This document shows positions 1-12,272 of a stretch of DNA of 64,000 nt, in pieces. Each line of letters opens with the position of its first letter. The first letter of the stretch is position 1. The stretch covers positions 496,001 to 560,000 of the forward strand of contig JALUTQ010000028.1 of the NCBI GenBank assembly GCA_032718865.1. The letters run 5' to 3'. Origin of the DNA: Tilletia caries. Its lineage: Eukaryota; Basidiomycota; Exobasidiomycetes; Tilletiales; Tilletiaceae. The notes below the pieces were generated by a model, which saw only the letters and a program-made list of their open reading frames with translations, had not been told where the DNA came from and ran no database searches. The position numbers and the translations under genes were made by a program.

Positions 1-3000
1 GGAAGCAACACGTTTCTACAGTGAACTCCGTAACATTATAATCGTTGGCCTTTTGGGGGGTCCGGGGGGGGCGTCGCCCCCCCGCCCATCTTATAGTAAT
101 GCGCTGGGAACCCGCGCTGCAACCCAGCTTCAAGAAATGCGCTGAGAACCCACGCCGCAAGAAACAACATTACTGCATGAAGCATGAACCCCGGAGGGGG
201 GGCTCGGGGGGGGCCTGCCCCCCCCCCCGAGCCGGAGGGACGGACATTCCCTGCCACAGTTATGTTTTGTGCTTCGTTCTCTGTGCTTCCCTGACATCCT
301 ATTACGTATTCATTCGGCTCTCAGAACACTACTAACTGATTCTTCTTGACTTTACCGCAGGCGATATACCTCTGCAGATCGTAATCCTGTGTAAGATCGT
401 GATCGGGCCACTCACGCCGCGGAGGAAGCGCGCGGGCCGGATCATTGAGGTCAGAGTCATGTTCGGCGCTCGGGATGTTGGGTTTTGGGAGATCAAGGAA
501 CGGTTAGAGAATCAAGGCGCAGGCCGCACTCCGCAGGGACCAGGGTGAGTCTGTTCTCCTCCCTCCCTTTCTCCCTTCTTGCCTCTCTGGATCCGCTGTA
601 TGATTATTGATTATTGATTATTGCAGACCAAGAGCCTGTTTAGATTCAACCTGAACGGCTCGCATACACATAACACATTCGACGCCGTATCTGCCATTCT
701 CGGTGTTCCAGCCCGGTACATAGTGAAGTCGTCGTCCACAAGAGCCCCGACATGAAGGAAGCACAGCCATCGCTCTCCGCTAAGTACTCCGTCAGTCCGT
801 CTCTCTCATACTCATTGCTTCTGTTAACTTTTCTCAGTCTTCAACGCTAAATCGCTATCCCAGGACCGAGGTCCCAGACCATACTGCCATCAACCTCTTG
901 CCTCCATTTAATATAGCTGACGCTTTTCTTTTTCTGCAGAGACAGCAGACTGCAGCCGCTGAATGTTTCTTCCTCTCTCCTATTTTGATTTGCAGGCTGA
1001 ACCTTCGTCCTTCAGCTCCATTGTGCCGTGTCTTAATTGCTCCATTCTCGGCGACGCTTACTCTCACGGTCTCACCCTGCTTACTGCTGCCGCCTACCAC
1101 CGACGCTATTGCCCCATCTCCTTCTTCTTCTTCCTCCTCCTCGCGCAGCACTGAGCAGTGAGCACATCCACCAACTCCGTAACGTACTCACACACTTTCC
1201 TCTTTAGTCTGTGCACAGAACTCAGAAGGGAGAAAACGGTAGATTCTACCACGAGCAGTCCGGACAAGATCCCGCCTCGCGTACTGTCCTTGGTGAGTCG
1301 TACTACATGACTCTCCCACGAGGCGCTCAGGGTTAAGTTGATCTTCATTCTGAACTGTTGCAAAGTTATCTTTGGTAGGTGGCTGCTACTCTTACTTAAC
1401 AGGCATTTGACGATCACTTTTGGCTTTTGCACATTTCGCAGGCATGATCCGGCACATGCCAACAACAGAGAGCGCAGACTCATTGGTACCAGCCTTGATC
1501 TACATCGTACTCAAGGCGAACCCGGACAACTTGGTCTCAAACGTAGAGTGAGTAGCAAGCAGGCTCAGCATCAGTGCGTCGTTATGATATCTGAATGAGA
1601 TTGCTTTGGACTTTGCAGATGTATCAGTCGATTCAGGAGTCCGGAGCGACTGTCAGGCGAGTCTGGCTACTACCTCTCCATCTTGGTGCGTCCGAATCTA
1701 AAATTTGAGCATGTTCATAGTTGCACAGTAGCTGACTGAGTGTTTGTGTGGTCATAGGCTGGAGCAGTCTCCTTCGTCGAAAGCATGGACAACACTTCAC
1801 TTACCGGTGTGACACAGGGAGACATGGAGCGGAATGTCGACGTAGCCGTCACATCTCTGGCCCTCGCCGCACAGCCATCCCCTCCCGAACACGGTCTATT
1901 GACGATCTCGCTCTCCGGAACGAGTTCATCCTGGACGTCTCGAGCACACCTACGAATCGCTGACCTTTATCTCTCCGTTGACCGGGGGAGGGCTCGGAGC
2001 CCCCCGTCCCAAAGTAAGCTTCTATATCGTTTTTATGCTAAACGACCAGGGAATGTAGTTTGGGCGGCATAATCGGTTATACTTACAGTCTATGACTCCT
2101 CATCCTTCTTCAGACGTCCGCAGATGTGCCTGCTGACTCCTTCTGCTTCTGTCATTCTGTGTTACTCGCATCTGCCTCTTTCTTCCTCCCATTGCGAGAC
2201 CGAAGGCGTGCGCGGTCACAAGTACACCGGCGATGGCCAGTTGCGTATACGTTATACCACATTCCACATTTCCACCATTTTCTCTACCCCTCCGGCCCTT
2301 ATTGACCACCAAACATGAACTCCTCATCAATGTCCAAGCTCGCTGAGACCGATAAGGACTGGACTAACTCCCTTTTACAACAGGGCAGAACATGGGAACT
2401 GGGATATGGGACGCACAGCCTCAACCGATAGGACAGCACCCCCGGTCTATTAGCTGATGCTTCTGTTTTTCTGTTTTTCTGCAGAGTGCAGAGTACAGGC
2501 TACAACCGCTAATTATTTCTTCCTCTTTCCTCTTACGTTTCGGTCCGTATGATTATTTCTACCGCCTGAGCCCTGTTGAGGTCCATCTTGAACGGCTCGC
2601 ATGAACATTCAGCGCCTCTACAAAAATGCTGCCCAAGGTCAATGAAATGTTTGTTTAAACCAGCCGATTAGGCGCGTACTGTGTAGATTCATTGAAGCGG
2701 AAGCTTTGGTGATCTTGATTTTGAAACTGGTGAGCTATGGCGCGCGTTACAAGTCATCTGGAAGGATAAAGGAGCTCGAAATCGATAAGGGGGGTTCAGT
2801 GACTGCAGTTTGAAGCAGAAAGCGCGGGAGGATTTACTGACCTGTTCAGGAAGTACTGGCGGTGTTTCTATCTCTTGCACTGGCGCTGCCTTCACAGCTG
2901 GCTGTACTGTCGCGCGCTTGGCGCTTGACGAGGGCAGAAGGAGCAGAGTCAGAGACAGTGCTCAGTAGCGAACGCCCGCCGTTACTGACAACGAATTCAT

Positions 3001-5347
3001 ACTCGCACTGTGATACAAGGACGATCAGCGAGCAAGGGCGTGGGGTGAAGGCTGAAGGCACCGCTGAGACATCAGAGTTCGTACAACTCACCTGACCAGT
3101 TACAACCAAAGACTGGTGAGCCCGGTGCCAAGTGACGCCGAGAGTGCCGTTAGACCGACGCAAAACACGAGAGGGACTTGCTGGCGACTGGCGAGAGAAG
3201 AACGCTGAACACTTGATCAAGGCAGTCGAAAAGGATAGCGCTGTAAGATGGGTCGAACGTCGAAGACTCACCGTTGCTGCAATACGTGCTTGCGACTGAG
3301 GGTAAAGGAGAAGCTGCTTTGAGTGAGGAGATTATGTCAACTGTCAGCGATGAGCGAAGCAAGAACGATGGATGTGTGAACTGTGGTCTGTGAGCCATGT
3401 AACGGAAACCTGCTGCACAAAAGGAGTTGGGAGAGAAAGTAAGCGTACAGGTGAGCAACAGAAGAAAGATATGCAGCTGTGGTCTGCCTCCTGCCAAAAA
3501 GAAGGGGCGTCAGCTTAGGGATGCGGTTGCAGGCAGCAGGGTCAATGAGTCATCTCGGCAAGGTGCTTGAGAGGGTTGAAGTGAGTACCGAGCGACCAGG
3601 GGAAAGTTCTGCGGAGCAACGAAAGCCAAAAGATCTGTTGAAGGTCACAGAGCGCCGAGGAAACGGTGAGGACTGAGGAGAGGGACTAGGGAGAGATCAG
3701 GTCAGAACATCAGAGAGTTGTGGACGTATAGGAGTCAGAGAGTCTCGCCATCAAGGCCACGATTCGTTAGCAGTGGGCCGTACGGGCCGTGGGATCGCCG
3801 GAATGCGTCAACAGCGGCGTTTAATGATTCATCCCAGTCTGAGAGGCGCCCACCGGGCGCCGCGTACCACTAGTAAGTGTAGAATATGGACTGAAGGCTT
3901 GATTGCAAAAGAGAGTAAATGGACACAGGATCTCTTCTTAAGTACAGACGAGGCTGGGAACAACAATGAGCAAGAGGAATGGGGATAGATGTTGAGGGGA
4001 CCGTTGAGCGTTGAGCGTCCGGAGTACGAGGTGGAGTTAGTTGCTATGTGCATTCCAACAATAAGAGGGAAGCACGTGGTCTAGCCACGTGGTACACCAG
4101 CACATGCTGGCTGCTGCTGCTCGTGCGGTCTAAGGACGACACTAATTTTGGTGGCCCCTGCTGTCTGATGATTAACTTATGTGTGCAATGAAGTAGCAGT
4201 AACTATACTAACTGAACACTGAATACTGAATAATACTGAATACTGAATACTGAACGCCTAACCCCTACCGCTGAGCCCGCTGGGCAGTTCCCTGAGGCCT
4301 GATGAGCCCCACCTCTTGCGGGCCATAGCTCTTGAAAGAGACAGGGGAACGATTCGGTCAGATGGCAGATTTCAGCAGCACTTTTGGTTATGGACGCTTT
4401 TGGACCGGCGGCACGTAAAGTTGTGCCGCTGTAGTGAAGCTTTGAAGTTTGAAGCTAAAGCAGGATCGTCGTGTCCGAATGACTCCTGCGGCCGATCTGT
4501 CTCAATTGATTATTGCTGGAAATATCACCCTCTATCTCTTGGACGGGCGGTCCGCGGTCGTAAACTCGTAAAGAATAATGTGTGTGGATAAGGAATACCT
4601 GCGAACTTCGTACTCGTACTCAACATTTAGTTGAGCTGCTATATATGGTTGTTCGGTTGTGCAGCAAGTAGTGTAGAAGAATTATGTACAAATACAGCAT
4701 TATTATTACATATGGGCAGAGAATTAATTCCGCAGGGGTCACGCTAGTAAAATCCAACTCCGCCGGTTCACACGCGTTAGGCGCGTTTAGGCACGAGATT
4801 GGACAGCAATCATTGACAGCTTGACAGGTTTGACATGTTCATCCTTAAAATCCTTGCGGTGTTATCTTGTGTCTGGGGAACACGAACACCCCGCAGAACG
4901 CAGACGTGCCGGGGGACGTGCCGCTGGACAGAACGAACAGCATGCGCACCAGGCCGCATGCATGCGTTCCATGCCTGCCATCGCCAGTCCACCTCACGCC
5001 CACCCAATGCCCGGTGCCCACTTGGAACGACCAGCAGACGCGACCAGCCGATCGCGACGAGAGCGCCAGAGACTAGATAGAGAGACGTTCACATGTGTTG
5101 GAGGCAGGTAGGAGGCGTCAAAATAACCACTACTGAAGAAACGCCATGCTGCACTCATGCATATATATAGATTCATCACATAAGTAGTACACGCCTCCAG
5201 TCGCACGCTATTAGATTCTAGATAGACGCGAACGCACTCGGTAAAGGTGAGCCGGGTCCTCTTGCACGTACAGTCCCTGACTCTCTGTTCTGTCCTCGGC
5301 TGACGGCTCCAACTCACCGAGGCGTACTTATTTAACTCATCTCATAC
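1..5347. other. gene-poor flank, no gene recognised
   Basis: No reading frame here resembles a protein family I know, and no set of splice sites joins the short open frames into a convincing protein. Notable composition: very G/C-rich hairpin-like blocks at about 45-90 and 195-235, a short ATTATTG tandem at about 600-625, and two loosely similar segments around 930-1000 and 2480-2545 that suggest an old duplication. Repeat remnants are more likely than genes. A fast-evolving multi-exon gene cannot be excluded. Confidence 0.5.
4211..4255. repeat. short AATACTG-type microsatellite
   Basis: The stretch repeats a 7-8 base unit of the type GAATACT about five times with small interruptions. No associated gene. 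Confidence 0.8.
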
Positions 5348-6000
5348 CACTGCTACCATGGGGGTTGTTTTAAAGGGTGTAAAGCGCTTCGTAATAATTT
5401 GTTTTACAATGATTTTACGGTTCTCTCAAAACATCCCTGTTGTGCAGGAGTTTTAAGGGCTCGGCAAAAACCGCAGCGTTTTACGTGGTGCGGAATCATG
5501 TCTGAAAACAATGACGTATTGGACCCCCTGGGAGGTTGTTCTACGGCTGCTAGAACCGAAGACAAGATAGACTTTCAGTTTCTCTAATTAGAATGGGTCT
5601 GCTCGGTGGTCTCAGAGTCTCTGCCCTGTATCTCAAAAGGCTCACAGCTGCTTCCACACTCAATTGATGCTGCTCTCTGAAGACAGAAACCCTCGATTTA
5701 CAGTATTGCTACCTGCGGATGACATGTTGTGGTGAGCTGGGCATCGCGGGTGGGTGTGGTGAGGGCCGTGGTGTCGAGCAAGGTGGTGGCGGTGAGGAAG
5801 GCGTCTGGAGACGCCTATGTCTCACTTCCCGGGTCGCTGCAGCAGTCACGTGATCACTATGCCTACTGGGTTTTAACACTATTAGAAAGGTGTTTTAACA
5901 CCCAAATCAGCGGAACAAAATAGAAAATTATAACATGGGGTAAACACGTGCGTTCCAGAAGCGCTTTACACCCCTTAAAACAACCCCCATGGTAGCAGTG
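5348..6000. mobile_element. CACTA-like MITE, 653 bp
   Basis: A 43-bp inverted repeat with one mismatch is seen at 5348-5390 and 5958-6000. Both ends begin CACTGCTACC, and both are flanked outside by TAC (5345-5347 and 6001-6003), which fits a 3-bp target duplication. CACTG/CACTA termini plus a 3-bp duplication are the hallmarks of the CMC/EnSpm superfamily. No transposase is encoded, so it would be non-autonomous. It ends 229 bp upstream of the first acyltransferase start codon and may occupy part of that promoter. Confidence 0.65.
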
Positions 6001-6229
6001 TACATAAAGACCGCCTGGCGCGCCTGGCTCATGCCCTGTTTCTCCCTCATCGTCCCCCTCATCAATTATCTTCCCCTTCCCCCTGTCGTCCGGTGGTTGC
6101 GTATAAGTACAGTCGGGCATGCTCACACCATCATCAACTTCAACAGCTTGACCAACCACTTGCCTCGACTTCGAAAATCCGTATATACCCTGCAGTGGAC
6201 AACCCTGGACGCCAACAGCGATCAGGATC

Positions 6230-8250
6230 ATGAAGGCCATCTCGGAACACATCCCCAAGGGCTTCGTCTCCGCACCGTGTGGGGTCTTAGACATGGCAGG
6301 CAACGAGTAAGTCCTTCCCAGCTTCGTTATCGAACCCTGTTCTTAACATGATCTCACTTCTTGCATTTTCTTCCCTTCCAGGAAGGCAGCTATCGTGACC
6401 AAGATCGTCCTGTTTACTGCCCGCTTCGACATATCCCACATGCACACAACGTACTACCAACTGCTGCGAGCCTGGCCTTTCCTTGCCGGCCGTCTGCGGA
6501 AAGGCACTGGAGAGCTGCGCGAACTGTGGAGTGTCCACATTCCCACAGCCGAGAAGCTCGAGGACCTCATCAGAGCCGACATCCCGGCCAACTACGTCTC
6601 TTCTAAGGTAGCGACCCCCATGTTTTCTTCCACAGATCGACCAAACGAGTCCATAACCGACATTATACCTTTTGCCCGCTTCGCTCAAGATCCAACCAAG
6701 CTCTCACAAGAGGACCCAACCATTGCGACCATCGACCGACTCGCCCTGCTGGAAGACTTTACCTCTCCGTACGGTCTGAAGACCAACGAAGAATACTTTG
6801 TTCGCGAAGCTGCTCTTTTCACAGTTCACGTCACCAACTTTGCGGACGGCGCCGGTTTCACATTCACGGTGCCGCATGCCAGCTTCGACGGAGCGGGAGC
6901 CAAAGTCGTCCTTGATGCGTACTTGGGCCTCTTGCGGGGCGAGGCCATCGAGTCAATGGCCCCCATCGGATACGATCCTTTTATGCGCTTTGCTCCGAAG
7001 CCGACCTCACCAGCAGCAACATCGGTAAAATCAGACGCAGGTGCGAAGCGGTCCTCCCGATTGTCGATCATCACGAAAAGGGATAAAAGGGCGGCGTCGA
7101 GTGCATCTTCCGAACCACCACAACCGGCACAATGGCGAATTCTTTCCATCCTGAGCTTGCTCGTGCTGTGTTATTACATCGGGAAAGACTACATCTTCGA
7201 CCGGCCGGAGCGCAAGATGAAGCGGGTCATGATCTTCGTCCCACCCAAATTCATCGAGAGCCTCAAGCAGCAAGTGCAGAGGGACGTCAAGGCAGAGCAC
7301 GGTGCGGAACGACTGGAGGAGTTGCGGCTGAGCAGGGCAAACGCACTACATGCTTGGGTTCTCCAGGTGAGTTTTTTGAGGACATCCTTTCGTTTCTTGC
7401 CTTTCTTCCTTGGCCAGTTGGCTAAGTCTTCTTCTTACGGAACCAGAACGAGTTGGCGCGCCGTGTTGATGTCAAGCCAGATCGGATGACCGCTCACGGG
7501 ACTTTGGCAAACATGCGCTTCCGGCTGCCGGCAGGTCTTCCTGCAATCCATCCTACCTACACCGGAAACTGTCTGGTACCCATCGGTGAGTCTGAGACAT
7601 TTCCCTCCCTGTTGCAAAGCAGCCAGACTGATCGATTCCCACTCTGCCTTGCAGTCACACCCCTGACAACCACAAGGAAATTGGCGTCAAGCTCGCTCGG
7701 CGCGCTGGCGTACGACGTCCGCTCCAGTCTGTTGGAGCAAAGTACACCTGAAGAGATGGAGCGTTACGTGCGCTGGCAAACTTGGCGAGGTACACCAGCT
7801 GCTCAAGGGGGCGGATTGCAAAAGACGGGGATGGCCGTCTTCTTCCCTCCCAATGCCCGCTTCACCCTCGTCACAGATTGGACCAAGTTTGGACTGTGGG
7901 ACCTCGACTGGAGTGGGGCCTTGCCGACCCACTCCTCTTTCTCCCCCGGCAAATCTCTCGACTCGCCTTCGTCCACGGAGCTCCCGCCGACACCCACGAC
8001 CCTCGTCGAAGATCAGCGGCCGGCGAAGGAAGGCAGCGACTCGAGCTCGACGATCACAGCTGCTGACAAGTGCGGAATGATCGCCATTATCGGAGACGCT
8101 CATGTGCCGCTGCACCATCGCAGCTCTTGGATTCTCGTCGGCGGGCGGAATGGTGCATGCTGGATCTTGGGCACCATCTCGGAAGAGGAACGACGTCATC
8201 CAAGAGGTTGGGGTCGCTATGGCAGCGCGTCCCCGACGGACTTCCCTTGA
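6230..8250 (+). CDS. HXXXD-type acyltransferase (transferase family), paralogue 1
   Basis: Four exons are inferred (6230-6306, 6382-7366, 7447-7585, 7655-8250), giving 598 residues. The catalytic HASFDG (HxxxDG) lies at His191-Asp195. Near the C-terminus a WDLDWSG stretch stands where BAHD/transferase-family (PF02458-like) enzymes carry the structural DFGWG motif. A hydrophobic stretch in the middle (SILSLLVLCYYIG) could touch membrane. Such enzymes move an acyl group from acyl-CoA to a hydroxyl or amine; the substrate cannot be read here. A second copy with the same architecture lies at 12273-14054, so this is a tandem duplication. This copy has an intron at 7367-7446 that the other lacks. 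The start ATG is supported by matching first exons in both copies (FVSAPCG versus FTSVPCG). Confidence 0.85.
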
Positions 8251-8891
8251 TCATCCACTACCTGCCCCGCCCGGAGGCCCCCGAAGCTCTCGAGCCCCAC
8301 CTTCTTTCTCGGTTTCGGACTCGCGCTTTGCTGAACAACGACAACAATCCCGGCTGCTAGACTGTGGTCTTCACCACACACAACAAAACACCACTCTTTG
8401 TCTCTCCCTTCAAGAAAAAGCCCTCGAACCTCCGTCCCCAACGCTCGCGATATCGCTTTGAGCCACCCTACCCTACCCTCTCCCTTATCATATATCCTTC
8501 ATCTTCACTCACTGCTTCTTACTAGAAGTTCTCGTCGCTAGATTGACCGCGCAATTCCCCAACCCCCTGTCCAACCCATCATTCGACTGTACTTTTATCA
8601 GCTTCATGCGTACATCTGTAGCACAAGTAGTGCCGCGCAACTTTTCCTTCAACATTCTTTTGCACATCGTCCCGACCCACCAGCCTCGAAGCCAGGCTTT
8701 AAGCTCCAGGCGCTTTACCTTCGTGGTATGCTGATGTTCTGTTTATCTAACGTTTGTAGCGATCTGTGCCCTTCCCGGTATGCTGCCACCCTTATGCTGC
8801 CACCCTTTGCCTCGCAACGCCAGAAGGCCGCGGGCTCGCGATGGGCTGTCGCTGCGATCCAAGCAGGAACGTTCGGCTTGGACTCCCATGG
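8251..8891. other. 3' flank of acyltransferase 1, no gene seen
   Basis: A pyrimidine-rich stretch follows the stop codon. No open frame with family resemblance, no RNA gene and no terminal repeat is seen before the inverted-repeat element that begins near 8892. Confidence 0.5.
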
Positions 8892-8919
8892 GGCGGTGTT
8901 CAGTTGCGGGCGCGCTCAC

Positions 8920-11507
8920 CAGTGTTGGGCATTCCGGGCTTCGGGCGGGCTTCGGGCGGGTAGTGTCGGGTAACGTGGGAAAATTGGACTTTCCGTGCCC
9001 GCCCGATCAGACTTTTTTTTGAGTTGCGCCCGACTGGGCTGAAAACGGGTACCCGAACGGGCGGTGAGCGGGAAAAGAGCGCAGCCGACAAGGAGGCGAT
9101 AGCTGTATTACTACTCATCATCCACTACATTGGAGGGAATAGCACCAAGTCCTCCTTCAAACCAAGAATCAAGACACATGATAGCAGTGACAGTATCGCC
9201 TCCAAGCCGATTACGGCGCTTGGTGATCAACTCCCCTCCGCGGGAGAAAGCTGCTTCGGAAGGCACTGTGGTAGCAGGGATCGCGAGAATATCCCGAGCC
9301 ATTGCTGCAAGACTGGGGAACCTGCTCTCGTTGGATGCCCAGTACGTCAAAACATCGGTTGGTTTGCTGGTGATGATGACGTTCTCCGCCAGGTACATCT
9401 CGAGTTGTTTGCGAGGAGTGACCATTATTGTCGTTCTGCTTGAGGAATTGATCTTCTTCAGGCGCTTCTCGTAGTTGGAAGTTGGCTCTGCCGTACTGAA
9501 AGCTTGTTGAACATCTGCGGAGTTGGCCAGTTGGGATAGCGAGCCTCAAGATGGAATCCCAATGAACTGACCACGTCCCGCACATTGTGTATGCCGTCTG
9601 CTTCGATCACATCTTTCTTCATCGTTGGATCGAGTACGGTGGCCCAAAGAGTAACGTCCGAGTCGATGAGATGGGGACGGTACTCCTCCAGGCGCGTTTG
9701 AAAGAGCTTGAGAACCTCGAATCCCCACGGAGACAGAACAGCTGACGCAGCGAGATCGTTGAGCTCGTATGTCATGAGAACGAAGCCTTCCGCGGCGACG
9801 CTCATCGTTGGAAACTTGCGGCCTTGGAGATGCTCGGAAACGTCCTTGAAGATGGCCAGTATCCTCGTAATGTCTCGTATGGCCACCCACACTGGCTCTC
9901 CCCACGCATGATCTCGATACGCCCGTTCGCCGAATAGCAGACGCAGAGCAGGCTCAAGGTGCAGAAGACTGAGCAGCTGTCCCAGCGTCGAGTTCCAGCG
10001 CACGTCCATGACCGTCTTCGGCATCTTGTATTTGATACCAGCAGTCTCGCATGCCTTGATCAGAGCCTGCTCCGTAGGTTTCGACCTATGGACCAAAGAA
10101 ACGAACGCCCGGCACTTCGCGAAGATGAGGGTCCGGTCTGCATCATCGAGAGAGTGCTTGACGACGAGATTGACGAGATGGGCCGCACAGCGACCTCCGA
10201 AGAAGTGTTCGGGAGCTACACGGTTGCGCAGATCCACGGAGATGTTGTATGCTGATGCGGTGTTGTCCGTGACGCATGCGACCACCTTCTCGTCGATATC
10301 CAGCTCCTGCAAGGTTCTCCATATGAGAGCGGCGGCATTGGCAGCGGTGTGGGGGACTGGGAACGGGGCAAAGTCGAGGAGGATTGCATGCAGGGTCCAG
10401 TTGCTGTCGATGAAGTGCCCAGTCAGGGACTGGAATTGATCACCGTTGCCTGCAGTCCATCCGTCCGTCGTGAGAGCGATGCGTCCTGGGAGGGTGGCAA
10501 GGTATGTCTTGATGGCGACTTTGGAACTGCTGAAGTCGGTGAGGATCGACCGCGTCATCGTCTTCCTCGACGGGCACATATAGTCCCCCCGGCAACGCGT
10601 CCAGGAAAGCTCGGAAATCCGGGTTGTCGAGAACGCTCAGAGACTGCTGGTCCCGAACGAGCCATCGCTTGAGGAGGTTGTGCAGGCGTGTCTTGGATGC
10701 GGCGGGGAGCTTCGTCTGCGCAAACTGCAGCAGCTGCTGACCGCGCTCGAGGCTCTTCGGACGACATGGGCACGTCTCCAGGTGTCTTCCCATAGAAGTA
10801 GTACCTTCAAGAGACAAGAGCAAGGAGGCATAGAACATCAGGACCACATCAGATTGAAGCTTGAGGGATTGGGGATACAACTCACCGGTCTTGGAGCTGG
10901 ATATGTAATCCAGAACCCCCCTTGCAATGCACGCATCGAACCTTCTTGATCTCTGGTTCATGTGTGAACTCGTCCCAACAAGAAGCGCGCTTGACTCCTG
11001 CTTTGGCTGGTATACCAGCAGGATCATCCAGAACGATGGGTTCCGAGGCAGAAGCGCCGGCGGCTGGGGGGGTGGGATGGGGGTACCGCGCGCTTGCGCG
11101 CTAGAAGGTGCAGGATTGGGAGAAGAAGACATAGAGAAATCGCTCGTTGAGGGTGACTTGGCGGAAAAAAGAAGAATGAGAAGAAGGTATCACTTGAAGG
11201 GGTAATCGAGAGGATGATGGGGAGGATGAGGGAAAGATGTAGTATGAGTATGGACAGAGTGAGAAATGAGAGTGAAGGATTCGACGTGTCGCGCGGACTT
11301 AAGCCGGAGATAGACGCGACGCGTCGCGTCGTTTGACACTCAATTCTCTTCGGGCGATTTCGGGTACCCGGGCCAGCCCGCCGCCCGCCCGTTCTAACAA
11401 GACCAGTATAGATATTCGCCCGACACAGCATTTCTTGACAGTTCTTCTACCCGAGCCCGGTGCCCGTACGGGTACCCGTTCGGGCGGGTACCCGATGGCC
11501 AACACTG
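8920..11507. mobile_element. hAT transposon, 2588 bp, with 8-bp target duplication
   Basis: The ends are CAGTGTTGGGC at 8920 and its inverted match GGCCAACACTG ending at 11507. The flanking octamer GCGCTCAC is present on both sides (8912-8919 and 11508-11515), a perfect 8-bp target site duplication as made by hAT elements. Terminal 100-150 bp on each side are rich in CGGGTACCCG/GGGCGGG subterminal motifs. The interior encodes a broken hAT transposase on the minus strand. The element separates the two acyltransferase paralogues. Confidence 0.93.
9111..11132 (-). pseudogene. hAT transposase, frame-disrupted
   Basis: Reading right to left, pieces of a complete hAT transposase are visible: a BED-type zinc finger (CVHCK ... 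GRHLETC) around 10770-10990 with an intron of about 90 nt, the RNase-H core (TTDGWTAGN, then VTDNTASAYN) in the 10579-9458 frame, and the C-terminal dimerisation domain (VLTYWASNESRFPSLA ... SEAAFSRGGEL) near 9330-9160. The frame changes at least four times: at a homopolymer run of seven (11066-11072), at two runs of six (10916-10921 and 10585-10590), and near 9520. The two runs of six each behave as one base too many, the other two as one base too few. The copy is therefore probably inactive, although its ends are intact and could be moved in trans. Confidence 0.85.
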
Positions 11508-11515
11508 GCGCTCAC

Positions 11516-12272
11516 CTTGAAAAATGAGCGCGCGCTCTGTTTTTTTTTTTTGGGCCGACACCCAAGCGTGCACATGTTCAGTTCCCGGTTTTCAGAGCCG
11601 GGGGCTCAAAAATTTCAGAGCGCCCTCACTCAGTTCTGAGCGCGGGGGCCGACCTATTTCGGTCGGCCCACCTCTTCGAGCGCGCGCTCTGGCTCCCGTT
11701 CGATTACAGAAGCATCACGTGACTTTTGTATTGATCACAAAATCAATACAAACCACAAAATGAGAAAGCAGAGGCCGAGCCGGAGAAAGCAGAGCGCACT
11801 TCCCGGCGCAAGCGTTGTTCAGTTGCGGGCGCGCGCTCTGAGAAGCAGATTTTCAGAGCGCGGCGCGAGGGGCCTCGCGCTCTGTGTCTTGAGCGCCATT
11901 TTGGAGCGCGCGCCCGCAACTGAACACCGCCTGGGGTGGAGGCTTCGAGCGGGGGAGGCCCCATCCGAATAATCTAAGATCTGACAGCGTCCAGCGAGCG
12001 AGGACATCTCGCCGGACGCCGATCCCAAGAACTTATTAGCGCCGTTCATGTTCAAACTTCAAGACCCTCCCCCTCTCTTGCCTTCCTCATTTCTTTCACG
12101 TCGACGTCCGTCAGTACTCAGTACCACGATCCAACAAACCACGATCTATCCTGGCGACAAGAAGGGAAGAACGGGGCTAACTCTCTGCTCTCTGATTGAC
12201 GCTGTTTTATAAAGGTCAAACATCGAAACGCGAGCGACGAGCGACGCGGTAAGGAATAATCGAGGACGAAAC
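11516..12272. other. intergenic, repeat-rich then promoter of acyltransferase 2
   Basis: 11516-11931 belongs to the GC-rich MITE (GAGCGCG-type inverted motifs, an eleven-T run near 11540). 11932-12272 has no gene and should contain the promoter and 5' leader of the second acyltransferase. Confidence 0.5.

Larger units (their letters stand above)
8892..11931. mobile_element. GC-rich palindromic MITE interrupted by a hAT element
   Basis: The sequence GGCGGTGTTCAGTTGCGGGC begins at 8892 and recurs in inverse orientation ending at 11931. A third, direct partial copy sits at about 11816-11838. With the hAT element and one copy of its target duplication removed, the unit would be about 440 bp with 25-bp ends rich in GCGCGC, and many GAGCGCG/CGCGCTC steps inside. 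I found no clean target duplication. It is probably a non-autonomous DNA transposon that served as the landing site of the hAT element. Confidence 0.5.

Noticed and set aside
1748..2072. Open frames at 1748-2072 as a small gene
   Set aside because: Overlapping frames of equal quality, no recognisable motif, and no consistent splicing.
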